From NCBI RefSeq assembly GCF_949628265.1, contig NC_088788.1, positions 9,300,001 to 9,364,000 on the forward strand: a stretch of 64,000 nucleotides of DNA, given 5' to 3'. Of this stretch, positions 47,063 to 59,755 are shown in pieces (the first letter of the stretch is position 1; every line of letters starts with the position of its first letter). The DNA comes from Cloeon dipterum. Taxonomy: Eukaryota; Arthropoda; Insecta; Ephemeroptera; Baetidae. A program made the translations under genes and the position numbers. The notes under the pieces are model-generated. The model was not told the origin of the DNA and searched no databases. It saw only the letters and a program-made list of their open reading frames with translations.

Positions 47063-50000
47063 AGTAAAATACATTTTAATAATATGTACAATCGCGATTA
47101 CAATATGTACATACATATATGTACACACAACAGATGATGCTATGGATGATATCTCTATTCTTCGTTATTCGTAGCGTGTTTATTCATTAAAACTTGAATC
47201 CTTAAATCTTGTGATTGGCTGCAATACATAATACTCTAATCTAAATATTTCCCATATTTTTTCCAAAAATTTTTTTCCGAGAAAAAAAGACTTCAAACTT
47301 AGCAAACTGTCTCCGAAGATATTGAAATTCAGAATTTATATATATTCCATCAGGAGCAAAATTACCCTCATAATTCGCATTAATTATGCGACGAGAGATA
47401 TACAAATAAAGCGAAAAATAACTGACAAAAACCGTTCAAGATTTCGAGTAATTTGGTAATTTGATCAAATCTGTAATTTAAATGATGCATGGTCCTTGGT
47501 TAATTATGCTCAGCGGAAATGATGAAAGAAATCATGATTTTTAATAGAGAGAAAGTGGTGAACGCTTGTTTAGAACGCAATCTTTACAGCTAAATTTCTC
47601 AGAAATTTAAACGGTGGTAAATTTTAGCTAACTTCCAGTTTTTAGAGGATATATTTAAGGAGCAGGTGAAAATTTGAATATTCTTATATTGATCCATGTA
47701 AATTTCATAATCTTTTACACATCAATAAATATATTGTGCTTTAATTTTAGTTTTAGTATTAAATTATAATATCGCTGTGGTAGCCGCAATTGTCTGTAAC
47801 TTCTGACAGAGGGTTGATTTTTAATTTTTACATCGATTGTGACGCGATATTCAACACTCGAATATGTTTAAGAAGAAATGCGTTAATTTTAAAGCATGAT
47901 TACTGATTTTGTAATAAAATAAATTCACAAATTGGTAAAATTTAACTCAAATGAACTCTTTTGTCGAATTGTAGTGTCTCAACGGGGGTTCTACCGTAGC
48001 AGGGGAGGCAGAAACCGCAGCCGCAACGCCAGGGCTTGGCACGACACCCCTGAGATGGCATCTGGCAGCACCGAATTCGCAGAAGACCGCTCTCAGTTTC
48101 GGAATCGACCTCCTCGCGGTCTGCGAGGGAGAGAAATCGGTTTGCATAATATATTCCCTCAAATCCTAATGGAATTAGAATAAAAAATTAACAATTTCAG
48201 GAATGCACTACAGAAACCTATCTTTGAGGAAGCGAGACGGCGACTTTGCCAGGTCGGATGGGAGCCGAGAAAGGGGGGAGAGAGGGCCGAATAGGAGGCA
48301 GGTAGAGGAGGAGCAGCTGAGGAAAAAGTTGACTGTGACCCTGGACCAACGGCGGGCTGAGAGGATTTCGGAGATGCTGGCGCAGACGGAAGGGCAAACA
48401 GTGGCCGCCGGCTTTGAATATCACAAAATTGGCGAGAGCGAGTTCAAACGGCGCTTCCTGCAAAACCTCGAGGGCAACCTGAAGGGCCGCAGTCCGCCAT
48501 TTGAGCCTATGGTGCAGGACATTGAGCTGGATGATAACCTCAAATTGGACTTGAAGAGGAAGCAGATGGACTTCCGATATATCAAAATGAAGCAGGATAG
48601 AGCCAAATTGCCCGCTGCTGATAAAAGGGCCGAGGTTGTCGACGCCGTCAGGGAAAACCAGGTCGTCGTCATCAGCGGAGAGACAGGTCAGATCTCATTG
48701 TCATACACATCAAATCTGCATTTCTTTGTTATATTTCCTCGTTAATTAATTTGCTAGATATTTTTTATTCTTGAGAAAAGCGATTTAAATGTTCAAAAGA
48801 AACGATAGTTTTATATTTTTGTGCAATTTGAATTCGCTCTGCTTGGATTTTCTAAGGACTAGTGAAATTTTAAGAGGAGAAAAAGATTAAATATTTCGAT
48901 CTTGAACTGAAAAGCAAAATACCAATAATATAATTTCAAAGGTTGTGGAAAAACGACCCAGGTTCCTCAATTCATCTTGGATGACGCAATAGAAAGGGGC
49001 CAGGGCTCATTGTGCAGGATCATTTGCACGCAGCCGCGCAGGATCAGCGCCGTCAGCATTGCCCAACGCGTTGCTGAGGAAAGAAGTGAGAAACTTGGCA
49101 AGAGCGTCGGCTACCAAATCCGCCTTGAATGGTAATTTATACATTTTTGCAGTTATTTACTGAGATAAAAAAAAAAACAGCTGCTGAAAAGAAATTAAAG
49201 TTGATTTTTTTTAATTTGCGAAATATATTTAGTTTTCTTTAAAAAACTACTACTTTGGTTAATCCATAATTTGATTTCTTTGGAAAATAAGCAAAAATAA
49301 TTATATTGTTGACTCTAAACTTTTTTGTAGTATAAATATTATAGCACTTTAATGCACTTTTTACATGCCCAAAATTTGAAAAGATCATCCTGGTTAATCT
49401 CCTTTTGTACCTGCACAAAATAAAAATCGAACAACTCACTTATTAGCACATGATCATTGTCTGTTTTAAATAATTATTAATAATTTTACCAGCGCTTTGC
49501 CGCGACAACAAGGCTGCATCCTCTATTGCACAACAGGCATTCTTCTGCAGTTTCTGCAGTCAGACCCAAATCTGAAGCTCACCACGCACATTGTGATCGA
49601 CGAAATTCATGAGCAGGACATCCTCAGCGACTTTATCCTGACAATCGTGAAAGATCTCCTTCCCAGGGTAATTTCGGCCTTTTCCTAATCACTCTGATCA
49701 TTCGGCTTATTATTTTGCTTTGCAGAGACCCGACCTGAAGGTGATCCTGATGAGTGCCACCCTAAACGCTGAGTCGTTTTCCAAGTATTACCACAACTGT
49801 CCTATGATTCACATTCCGGGGTTCACACACCCTGTCACTGTCTACCACCTTGAGGATGTGCTCAAATTTACTGAGTGAGTTTGATTTTCAATTGATTAAA
49901 ACAAACATTAATAGTATTCATCCAATATTGCCGTCTATCAATTTCCTTTTGGCATTTTTTTTAATTTCTATTTAATTTATTTATACAGGGCTTAAAAATT

Positions 50001-52861
50001 CTAACCAGCTGTATTTTTTCAGTTTCAAAATTGAAGGAAAAGCGAAAAAGAGACCGATCTGGACCAACTACACGCGAGACGGCAAGGAACGGAAGGTGGC
50101 CAACATGAAGTACGAGGAAATGATGGGTCCTTTCCTGAGGTACGAATCTGACCATTTTCACATCACCGCGGCAGCTGATAAATTGTTTCTCAGGCACCTG
50201 AAGTCCAAAGGCTACCCTGAGCACGTGGTCCAGTCGCTGAGTCTTCCTGAGAGTGAAGAGATGAACATGGAGCTGATCACCGCCTTGATCAGGTACATTT
50301 GCCAGAGCCAACCTGAAGGAGCCATTCTGGTCTTCCTGCCAGGCTGGGACCAGATCTCGAAACTGCACAAGATGGTCACTGAGAGCAGCTTCTTTTCAAA
50401 GAGTGAGTTTGCAAGGTAGTGGTGTTGATTTCGCAAACTGACGTGTTTGTGATAGGCAATTTCCTGGTGCTTCCTCTGCACTCTCAAATGCCAACCATCA
50501 ACCAAAAGGAAATTTTTCTCCGACCACCAGCTGGTTAGTATTTTTAATGCATTATATTCTATAATAAATCCACCACTTTTCAATTCTTCTGGAATCATAA
50601 TTTTAATTGAGCAAACATTTTTACTATATCAAAATAAAATTCAAAGATGTTACAACAAATTAATTACAAATAATATTTTATTTAATTTGTAAGTATTTCG
50701 GCATTCAGGTTTGTATAAAAATGATTATACATTCAAGGGGTGAGAAAAATTATCATCGCCACAAACATCGCAGAGACGAGTATCACCATTGATGACGTGG
50801 TTTACGTCATTGACAGCGGCAAGATAAAAATGAAAAACTACAACGTCGAGGACAACTTGCAGACTCTACTGCCGGAGTGGGTGAGCTTTGCCAACGCCAA
50901 GCAGAGGCGAGGCAGAGCTGGCAGGTTGGTGATATCTTCAATCGGGTTATTCTTTATTTTTAACAAATTATTGACTATTGCTTTGATAGAGTGCGACCTG
51001 GCGTTTGTTACCACCTCTTCACGCAGCGGAGAGAAATGGAGCTGGCCAACTATCCCATTCCTGAGATGCTGAGGAGTCGACTGGACGAGGTCATCCTCCA
51101 GGTCAAAATCCTGCAGCTGGGCAAGGTGAAGCCATTCTTGGCCAAAGTCATGCAGCCGCCGAACCCAATCGCTGTCGAAAACGCCCTCCGGGTTAGTTCA
51201 TCTTTCATAATTTGAGCTTCCTTTTCAGTTTAATTTAAAATTGCTAGCTAATTGTATAAAGTATTTTACGTTTTATTTAATTTATTCGCGATATTAAAGT
51301 TACTTTATGAAAATTTAGATTTAGAGAAGTTTATTTTAAAAATATGTAATTTAATCCATAATTCAAAAAATATTAATTCAACAAAATTTTATTTGAAAGT
51401 TCCATTTAGATGGTTAGTGATCAGACGGTTCAGACACATTTCACTTTTACAATCATGCGATGTTTATTATTTTATTATTTGGAAACTGCCCATTTTCATC
51501 TTTTGTAGTACCATTCTTTATTCCCTTTTTTACAGTTGTTAAACGTTCTAAATGCGTTGGACGAGGATGAGAACCTGACGCCACTGGGCTTCCATCTGGC
51601 TCAGCTGCCGATGGACCCTCAGCTTGGCAAGATGATCCTGATGGCATCGCTGTTCCGCTGCCTCGACCCTGTGCTCTCCATCGCCGCAAGTCTCAGCTTC
51701 AAAGACCCGTTCAACCTGCCCCTGGGCTGTGAAAAGAAGGTGGACAAGCAGAAATTCGAGCTGTCACGCGGCCAGAAGAGTGACCACCTTGTCTTGTCCG
51801 AGGCTGTGCGGCTGTGGGAACAGGCCGACGCCTCCGGAGATGGCGGCAGGTTCTGTTGGACCAATTTTCTGTCCTCCAGCATCCTTGTCATGATCAGGTT
51901 ATTGCGTTGAATTTTAAATTCGCTTCTAGTTCTCACTGAATCGTTTGCAGGCGAATGAAAGGTCAGCTTGCGGAGCATTTGAAGCGGATGAAATTCGTCG
52001 ACTCCACAGATCCGAAAGATCCAAACCTGAACATCAATTCCAAAAATTACGCGCTTATCAAGGCTGTCGTTTGTGCTGGTCTTTACCCCAACATTGCTGT
52101 CCTCACGTAATTTAATCTGATTTATTTAAAATAAAATAAAAAAAACTGGAATTTTTTTAATAAAAAACAAAATATATTATCAAACGGAAATTCAATCAAC
52201 AATTTTCTCTTGCAGAAAGGTGCGGAGAGAAAAGAAAGTGTTGCGGACTGCGACTGAGCGGAGGGTGGCGCTGCACCCAAAGTCCGTGAACAACTTTCCT
52301 GAGTCGTTCGAGTCGGTGTTGTTTGTGTACCATCTCAAGCTGAAGAGTGCCATGGTTTACCTGCACGATACAAGCATGGTCTTCCCAATGCCGCTTCTCT
52401 TCTTTGGCAGCTCACTCAGGCAGCTCCGGCAGGAGCAAACCCTAGTCACCATGGATCAGTTTGAATTCCGTTGCTCGCAGCAGACAGCCGACCTCATCAT
52501 GGTGATTTTTAAAATATTTTCCCTTTAAAATATTAATTTAAAATACACCCTGGATAGGAACGATTTTTTAAAATTCAAATATTCATTGCTCCTTGAACAG
52601 AATTGTCAAAGAATATATTTCTCGTTTTAGGAACTGAGAAGAAGACTGGATTCTCTCCTTGAGTACAAAATCACGCATCCCCACACTACTGACTGGAACT
52701 CAAATCTGGCTGAAAAGTCCCTGATTCAGTAAGCAAATGCGTTTTTTTTATAGTAGAACCAATTATTTATGGACTATTCTTACAGAGCCATTGTGGAGCT
52801 GATCTCGACTGAGGACAAAACCCCGTACTGTGTGAGTGATTTTGAGGACGACTCTGATTAA
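47063..52861 (+). CDS. Dhx36: DHX36/RHAU-type DEIH-box G-quadruplex helicase (about 996 aa)
   Basis: ATP-dependent 3'-5' helicase that unwinds G-quadruplex RNA and DNA. Secure exons: 47975-48139, 48201-48686, 48942-49131, 49493-49667, 49726-49874, 50023-50402, 50456-50533, 50738-50924, 50990-51191, 51536-51897, 51951-52106, 52216-52501, 52631-52728 and 52786-52861, all in phase. Exon 47975 opens with TG, so an upstream exon ending in A would make ATG across the junction and give [12 protein letters not shown], like the Gly-rich human N-terminus; the best donor is CAA|GTAAAA at 47063/47064. The RHAU-specific motif is [14 protein letters not shown] (48-61). Helicase motifs: Walker A GETGCGKTT (215-223), DEIH (317-320), SAT (349-351), [12 protein letters not shown] and QRRGRAGR (597-604). 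The helicase-associated and OB-like C-terminal parts follow. Length is close to human 1008 aa. If the 46946 ATG were used, a 39-aa in-frame extension would result. Confidence 0.94.
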
Positions 52862-52900
52862 ATTTTTGCAGTTTTGTTACCGTTATGAATATCTGTATTA

Positions 52901-52906
52901 AATAAA
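52901..52906 (+). terminator. Dhx36 poly(A) signal AATAAA
   Basis: Canonical AATAAA 40 bp after the TAA stop codon of the helicase. Confidence 0.7.
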
Positions 52907-55900
52907 ACTCAAATTCACACTGAAATTAAAATCACCTTAATTTATGAAAAATCCTATAATTTTTAATGGCGTTGATAAAATTCTTGTTAACAATTATTTC
53001 GTAAAATTTTGCACATCAAGTCAAAAGCTTTAGACTGAATGAGTTTGATTATTGCAAACAAACTTCGTTTTAAAGAAAACCAAAGAAGTTTTTTTCTGTT
53101 AGATTTTATCAGACACGACTTCTTTACCAGTTCATGAAATGCAATTTCTAATTTTTGAAAGAAAATAAATTACCATTCTATTTTTCCGCTTTTGGCAAGA
53201 AACAGACCCTTAAAAAGGCCATGCTACGCCTGAGTTCTTAAAATATTAACACACGCACACAATAGGGATTTAAACAATTAGAGAGGCCTATACATAATAC
53301 AGCTTGGAGGAGGGAATCTCGTTTCGTGTCTTGAGACCGCTGATTTATCGGCGCGAGAGACAATGGCCGGCTCATTCTCCGAGGATAATTGGGCGTTTTT
53401 GTCGGCGGCACGCTGCTTAATTTAAAGCGGCGGGGGTGCGGGCCCCCCTGCGCCACCCACCCCCCTGTTGCTGCGGCCCTTGAGCGGGAGCCGCTCGCCG
53501 CACACAATGAGAAGGAGGGCGAGCACAAAAGAAAGGCCAAACGGTGTCAGCGCGTTGATTTATTCGCGGCCGCGACAACGACGAATATTATTTATTGACT
53601 TGGCTCGAGCTCTGCAGGAATTGTGTTTTCGCGCGAGCCCACATTCTTTTATTTCCGCCCGCGTCGGCCGTGAATCAAAACCACGCGACACAAGAAAACT
53701 TCGCGAATAATTCAGCCGCACGCATTTCTCGAAACAGGAAAGATTCGTTTTTTTATATAAACAAACCTTTCAGTTTATTGAACGGTGAGGAAATCCTGAT
53801 TGGGAAATAGATATGCATATTACAATAAGTGTTTAGAAATTTTACAAATTTATTATTCTATGTCTTGGCTGACTTTCAAGTAGATTTTAATCAGGAAATT
53901 CAATCTGCTACTGATTTTTATAAAAAGCCAAGAAATAAATTTAATACTCCATTGTCCATTTGTTCTCAAAAGAGTAGCTTGTCGCGCAGAACATTTTGTC
54001 ATTTATTTTATGCTTGGAAAGATCCAATTATGTGTGGGTATATTAATATGAGATTTCTGTGAAATGATTCGATCGCACCGTTGGTTCTCTGGAGTCGTCG
54101 AAACAATATATTGAATTCATTGTCACAAAGCAATAAATTAATTTTGAGCTTCTCTCCAGCCGCGAGCAAAGAGATTTGAAAACTGACCGCCGAGGAAATT
54201 AATTTATCGAAATACGTGTGTGCGTACGACGGGATCTTTTGTGTGCTTTTTCGATTGGGCCGTTTGCTTTCTGCTGTGATCTGGCGTAGAACTCTCGTGT
54301 TGGGCCGGCGGCTACGAGGCAATAAAACGAGACGCACACACACACTCGCTCGCACATACAGCAATGCTTTATTCAGCATGAAATTGAATATTTGCATCCG
54401 ACGCTCACGGCGAGGCCAATTTTACGGTTTCACGCACCGCGATCGCTCGGCGCTCGTTCGCCTTTATCTGGCGCGCGCGGTCCATTGTGGCTCGATTGGC
54501 TCACGTCCAGTGTGTGTGTGTGTGTGTGCCCGCCGAGCAAAAAACCAACAATCTCCTGGTTGGAAACCGCAGCAATCCGCGCACGCGGCGGCTCCTTGCA
54601 AGAAGCCTGTTGCGAAAGTCGCAATCTATCAATTGCATTACTCACGGCAAATCAGCCGCGCTTGATATAAAAAGACCACCAATAGGCATTTTACTTAAGT
54701 AAATATCGCTTTTACCGGAAATTAAACACACACCCACACAAATAACCCTCTCTGCTGCAGGAGTTAACCACTAAAACTCCATTTAACAACAAGGGTAGTG
54801 TATTGACAAAATGGTTAAACAATTTTTTACACTAAAACCCTGTCCAGGAGAAAAAAAATCCAAAGTATATAAGCTCAGACTAAATACCCAACAATTAGAA
54901 TAAATTTTCCGTTTCACTGAACTTAATAAATTTTATATTTATATAAACTAACAATTAATAGGTCTCTTTCAATCATTAAGTAATATTTTAAATAAAATTA
55001 CAAAATTTTTCCTAGAAACCACTCATTCACGTAGCACAAATCAAATTTAAATTTATATCATAATTAATATATAGCTACATTTTGCTATGGTTTTCCTGAG
55101 TTTTGTGGCGTCAGCAGTGCAGACGTGCTTGATGAAACTTTCGGCTTTTATTCGGCTTCCATTTTTCATCAGCGGAGATTGGCTAGCTCTCTCGCTCGGC
55201 CAGTCAAGCTCTCGTTTGCTGGTGTCGATTTATTACCTCGTCAAGAAGAAGAAGGAGGATGCTCGTGAAATGAGAAGGCAGCAATAGATCGAGCTAAAAA
55301 AAATAAGCAATGTTGTGTCAGATAAACAAGATGAAAGTGAGAGGAGAGGAAACAACAACAGATAAAGTTGCTTTCATTGAACTGATAAACACCTTTTTTG
55401 CAATTTTAAATCGCAAATTAACTTAATTTTCAGTTTACAAAAGGATTCAATCATACAAGAAATTAAAAATGAACGAAATAAAAATGAAACTTCTCTAGTA
55501 CCTGAAAATATTAACAAATATTCGTATTTCTTAAAAATAGCTACTAAAACTGGATTTAATTTTATTTCTGGATGGAAGGGATAAGCCAAAAATACTTAAT
55601 TATAGCTCCTTAGTCAGGCTTTTGCTTCAACACGTCCATGCAAAACTATCGATTGCTTTTTTATTGGTCAAATACCTTAAATGAATTGATTAATTGCCTC
55701 TAAATCTTCATGCAACATAAAATCTCTTGATATTTATGGACAGTTTTTGCAGGAATCACTAAAAAACAAAATATTAACGTAACAAAATGAAGGATTTTTT
55801 TATAATTCATCCTTCCACACCGATCCACAGGTTTTGTCTTTGTAATTTTAATCCTTATCCTTTACAAATTCCGGTGGCTTTGGCTTTGTCCAAATTTTCT

Positions 55901-56589
55901 CTCGTGAAGTGTCTGAATTAGTTGATGCGTAAATTGCGAAAGAGCCAGAGGTTAGTTAGTCAGGCTAAAAGCCCGTTTTGAAGGCACGTCGTCTCGCTGG
56001 CGCTTGGGGGCGCACAACGGGTCGGGATTTGTCCCAACACGACATTCAATCAACGAGCCACACGCGATTTGCATACATCACGGCAGATTTGCATGCGGCC
56101 CGCTCATTACCCACGCAAACACGACCCACGACGAAATGAGGCAAAACGATGTGCTGACTGACGACCGACGGCGATGACGGCCATTTTTACGGGAGGCGCA
56201 TGCAGCCGGCACGACAGTCGTGTCCGGCGCGTGGCCTAACCCGCCCCTGGCCCCAGCTTATTCAAATTCATCACGACTTCATCCTCTCCTCTGACTGTGA
56301 CGATTCAAGTGCATTACAGTAAATGTCGTGAACAAACGCCTCTGATTGAGTTAGGTGATGCAAAGGCAGTGCATTTTCCTGCATAATTTGAAATTTTGTC
56401 AAATATTCTGCGCATTTGTGATTGATTTTTTTGATTGTGTTGCCAATTTAGATATCTTTAAAATTTTCATTAAAGCTCTGTAAATTTTGCGAATCATGAA
56501 TTTCTGGATTGATAATTAAAAATAATAATAAATTGAACCAAAATTTTGGCCAAGACTGACTAGATTTGACCAAAAAGCACCCGAACCTG
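52907..56589. other. Non-coding interval with GC-rich islands
   Basis: GC-rich blocks at about 53,380-53,720, 54,200-54,660, 55,085-55,290 and 55,920-56,300 in AT-rich DNA, the same pattern as the left part of the window. A (GT)n tract lies at 54,511-54,528 and a TATA-like ATATAAAAAG at about 54,665. One ATG-started frame at 55,087-55,287 (66 codons: hydrophobic, then a Lys/Arg-rich tail) could be a small peptide, but it has no supporting context. No exon of a recognisable gene is seen. Confidence 0.5.
54511..54528. repeat. (GT)n microsatellite
   Basis: Perfect GT tract inside a GC-rich island. Confidence 0.88.
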
Positions 56590-56597
56590 CTAAGAAT

Positions 56598-56867
56598 CAG
56601 TGGGGTCCAGATGAGGGATAAAATTGGTTCCCACTGCGCAGATCCAAGATGGCGTCTGAATGTGGGAAACAAAAAGCTCTCTTTGGATTCGCGTACGAGA
56701 GTCAAGAGTTTGTTTTTACGATCCAAAAGACGCAATTAATGCAAGTAATGCAAATTATGTCACAATATTGACGAAAACTTGCTTCTTTTCGCACATTATC
56801 ACGTGGCCGTTTTTTCGCGCCATAATCCATCAGACGCCATGTCTGCACGTCGCACTAATCCCCGCTT
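56598..56867 (-). mobile_element. hAT-type MITE, copy 4 (270 bp, inverted)
   Basis: Reverse-orientation copy starting CAGTGGGGTCCAGATGAG and ending near AATCCCCGCTT. The flanking octamers CTAAGAAT (56590-56597) and CTGAGAAT (56868-56875) match at 7 of 8 positions. A small deletion removes part of the right TIR, and the terminal base is changed. Confidence 0.88.
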
Positions 56868-56875
56868 CTGAGAAT

Positions 56876-59071
56876 ATTCTGCAATATGATTAAAATTCAC
56901 GATTTTCCTCTCAAGCAGTCAAAATGTTTTAATCTGGTAAATTTAGATTTTAGATTTCAAAAGAGGAAAAGTTTTTCGATGCTACTTATTTAAATTTTTA
57001 CTACATTCAGAAGAGTTAAAAAATTCATGATTGATTAGGACTTTCTATAAAGATTCCAAAATCATCTCGTGTCGGGATAACGTAAATTTTGGCTCGAAGA
57101 GTAACAAACTCAACCATATTTCCTTTATTTTGAAGGAAAAACCACAACCTGGTAAGGATCGACAGTGGCCTCTGGCTGTTGACATGGCACCTGTTAAATA
57201 TTGTATGTGGGTTTAGTTGGGAATTTATTGGTGCTAGCAAGATCAGCATCATTTAATATTTATTAATAATATCTATTTTTAATCGAATTTAGCGGGTGGT
57301 TCAAATCCTCTTTTACCTTATTTTAAATACAAAATATAATATAAAAAGCATGTGATTTCGATTGTGGCCGTAAATTAACGTGAGAAAAAAATAAACCAAA
57401 CAACCCTCAGTCAGCCAGCATCGGTTGACACAAAGCCCTGGACACTTCACGCCCTTGTTGGCTCAAAGAGCCCCGGAGCAAGGCGTATAAACATTCCTAA
57501 CCAAACACCAAATCCTCGAAAGTGTATTTCACTTTGCTTAAGTTTGTTAAAAAAAGTGTAATTCTTAGGACCGTCAGAAAAATTGAAGGAACACAATAAA
57601 AAAGCCGTCGCAAGATAGCATATCGTTCTTCAATTTTGCGCAAAAATGCACTAATTTATTTTTTCGGCATTTCCCATGTATTTTGCTAATTTTATTTATG
57701 AAAAGTTAAATTTTGCGCTAAACAGGAGATAAAGAAATATCAATTTAATTTAAACATATATATTTTATTAAATCTGTGGCACACCCTAGAATTGATTTTT
57801 AATTTAAGAAAATACTATTTCGGTTTTTCTGCCTATCTTTTTCGTCTGAAGGATTAGAATCCTGAACTTATTATAACATATATTCCGTGTTAACGCCTTG
57901 AACTATGTAATAGAGTTCCTACAACATGTAAAATTTTCTAAAATTTTACATTAATTTTCCAGGGAAATGCTCCAAAATGTAATCACAGCGCACTTTTGCC
58001 AATGTTTCCGCGTATTTGCACGCGATTCCAAATGAATATCCGTTGCAACAGACAAAAGTTTGTTTGCAACACACGTGTGTGTGAATGTGAATGCGACTCG
58101 GGGTGACTAGTCCCTTGGCTGGAAACGACACGGGCGATATGTGCATCCGTCGGTTGAAAAATGGTCGCCGGTAATAAAGGGTCGGCGCAGTGAGAGAAAG
58201 AGCAACTTTTGCTCATTATTTCCTCTGGCTGTTGCTATGGTTTGTCCCGACAAAGGCAACTTTTCCAATTACGCTTTTTCCGTCCTTGTTTTTCGCTGTG
58301 CGCGTGGAATTTGCGTATATTCGTTCGGCGCGCCATGCCAGTAACTTTCGGGACGGTTAATCCAGCGAGCACACTATTTGTCCAATAAACAGCCGCCGGC
58401 GCAGTTTTCTTGCCGCATACTTCGGGCCGGGCGTGCGTGTTGCGGACACTTCTTGGCCCGCTCTCCGACTAATCGAATTAATTAGCGCCGGCAGACGCAA
58501 TCAGCCCCAGCGGCTAACTAACGCCTGCTCGTCCAACCCAACTTGCTGACACACAATTTGCGAAATTATTTCCCAGTGTCACTGCCTGTCCGCTAAAATC
58601 ACAGTTGTTTTCAACAACGGAGAGGCGCGCGTCTCAAAGGGAAACTTTCCGCAAGTGTCAAAGTGAATAGAATTCGAGCAAAATTGGCTTCAGGACGAAA
58701 AGGCAGTGAATAAGTCAATTATGATTATATTGGGAGCTTTGCTCTCCGCTTCAGAATATTCCAATCATGGCAGAAGAGTAAATTTCCTCAAACATGGGAG
58801 TGCATTATTTTTATTACCATATTCGAGGAAATCAATTGGCTGAAAATTGTGGTCTAATTTCTTTGAACTTTCGAAAGCTATGAGAAATTCAGGGTACACA
58901 AATTTAATTTAAACTCCTACAAACACTGTTTATTTTTTAGGCAATGAAGTGAATAATTGAAAACTATGAATTCGCCACAGTTGCGAATCCAATTTTATTC
59001 TGTATGTAACAATTTCATTCAGGCTTAAAGCTTGTAATTTAAAATTAAAAATTCCAATTACATTTTAAATT
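56876..59071. other. Non-coding interval
   Basis: AT-rich DNA, then a GC-rich block at about 58,000-58,640 with CpG-dense stretches. No coding exon or RNA gene was recognised. Confidence 0.55.
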
Positions 59072-59755
59072 AGTGTTCAAGACCAAATAGATATGCTAAA
59101 AGCATTAAATTCGTGTCCTTGTGATTTCAAAAATTCATTTTTGGAAGTTTTGGCCGAATCAGCGGGGACCATATTCGTGCGACGCGCAGATATGGCGTCC
59201 TGTGGAGTATGGCGCAAAAAACGGTCATGTGAAAATGCACGAAAAGAACCAAGTTTTCGTCAATATTGCGACATAATTTGCATTACTTGTACTAATTGTG
59301 TCTTTTGGATCGTAAAAACAAACTCTTGACACTCGTACGGCAATCCAAAGAGTGCTTTTTGCTTCCCACATTCAGACACCATCTTGGATCTGCGCAGTGG
59401 GAACCAATTTTATCGTACATCTGGCCCCCGCTGGGCTGAATATAATTTCAGCAAGAAAGCTGCAATAAATTTTACAATTTAATGTAACTATAATTATTAT
59501 TAAAAAATCATTACGATTTATGACTGAATTCTGTCACTCTGCTTTCTGCACTTTGCATTTGATGTGCCTAAACCTTTTTTAACTAAAATAAATTTTCTAA
59601 AATTTCTGGAGCGTTTTGCTGGATTAATTTTTGTTTTCAGCTCATCTAATTGAGAAATTATTTGGAAAAAAGAGTGAGCAGTGGCAGAATTGAGTCCTTA
59701 TTTGACTTAATAGTATAGTAAGTAACTGGTGTGGAGATCTATTGGTGGCTTAACA
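59072..59755. mobile_element. Diverged foldback-family copy interrupted by a hAT MITE
   Basis: The left arm is recognised by TTAGTGTTCAAGACCAAATAG, here aligned in parts to CTTAGTGTTCGAAGCCGC of other copies. The right arm is recognised by GGCAGAATTGAGTCC and ATTGGTGGCTTAAC. The MITE at 59160-59433 splits it. A relative at 60,610-60,840 lacks the insertion and preserves the empty site. The boundaries are approximate. Confidence 0.6.
59160..59433 (+). mobile_element. hAT-type MITE, copy 3 (274 bp), with a matching empty site at 60.7 kb
   Basis: Starts CAGCGGGGACCATATTCG and ends ATCTGGCCCCCGCTG. Flanking octamers are GGCCGAAT (59152-59159) and GGCTGAAT (59434-59441). The related repeat at about 60,690 reads TTTTGGCTGAATCTAATTTC with a single GGCTGAAT, the expected pre-insertion sequence, which confirms the 8-bp target duplication. 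Confidence 0.93.

Noticed and set aside
54216-54665. 149-codon plus-strand frame
   Set aside because: Arg/Cys-rich translation of a GC island with a GT microsatellite, no family resemblance and no splice context.
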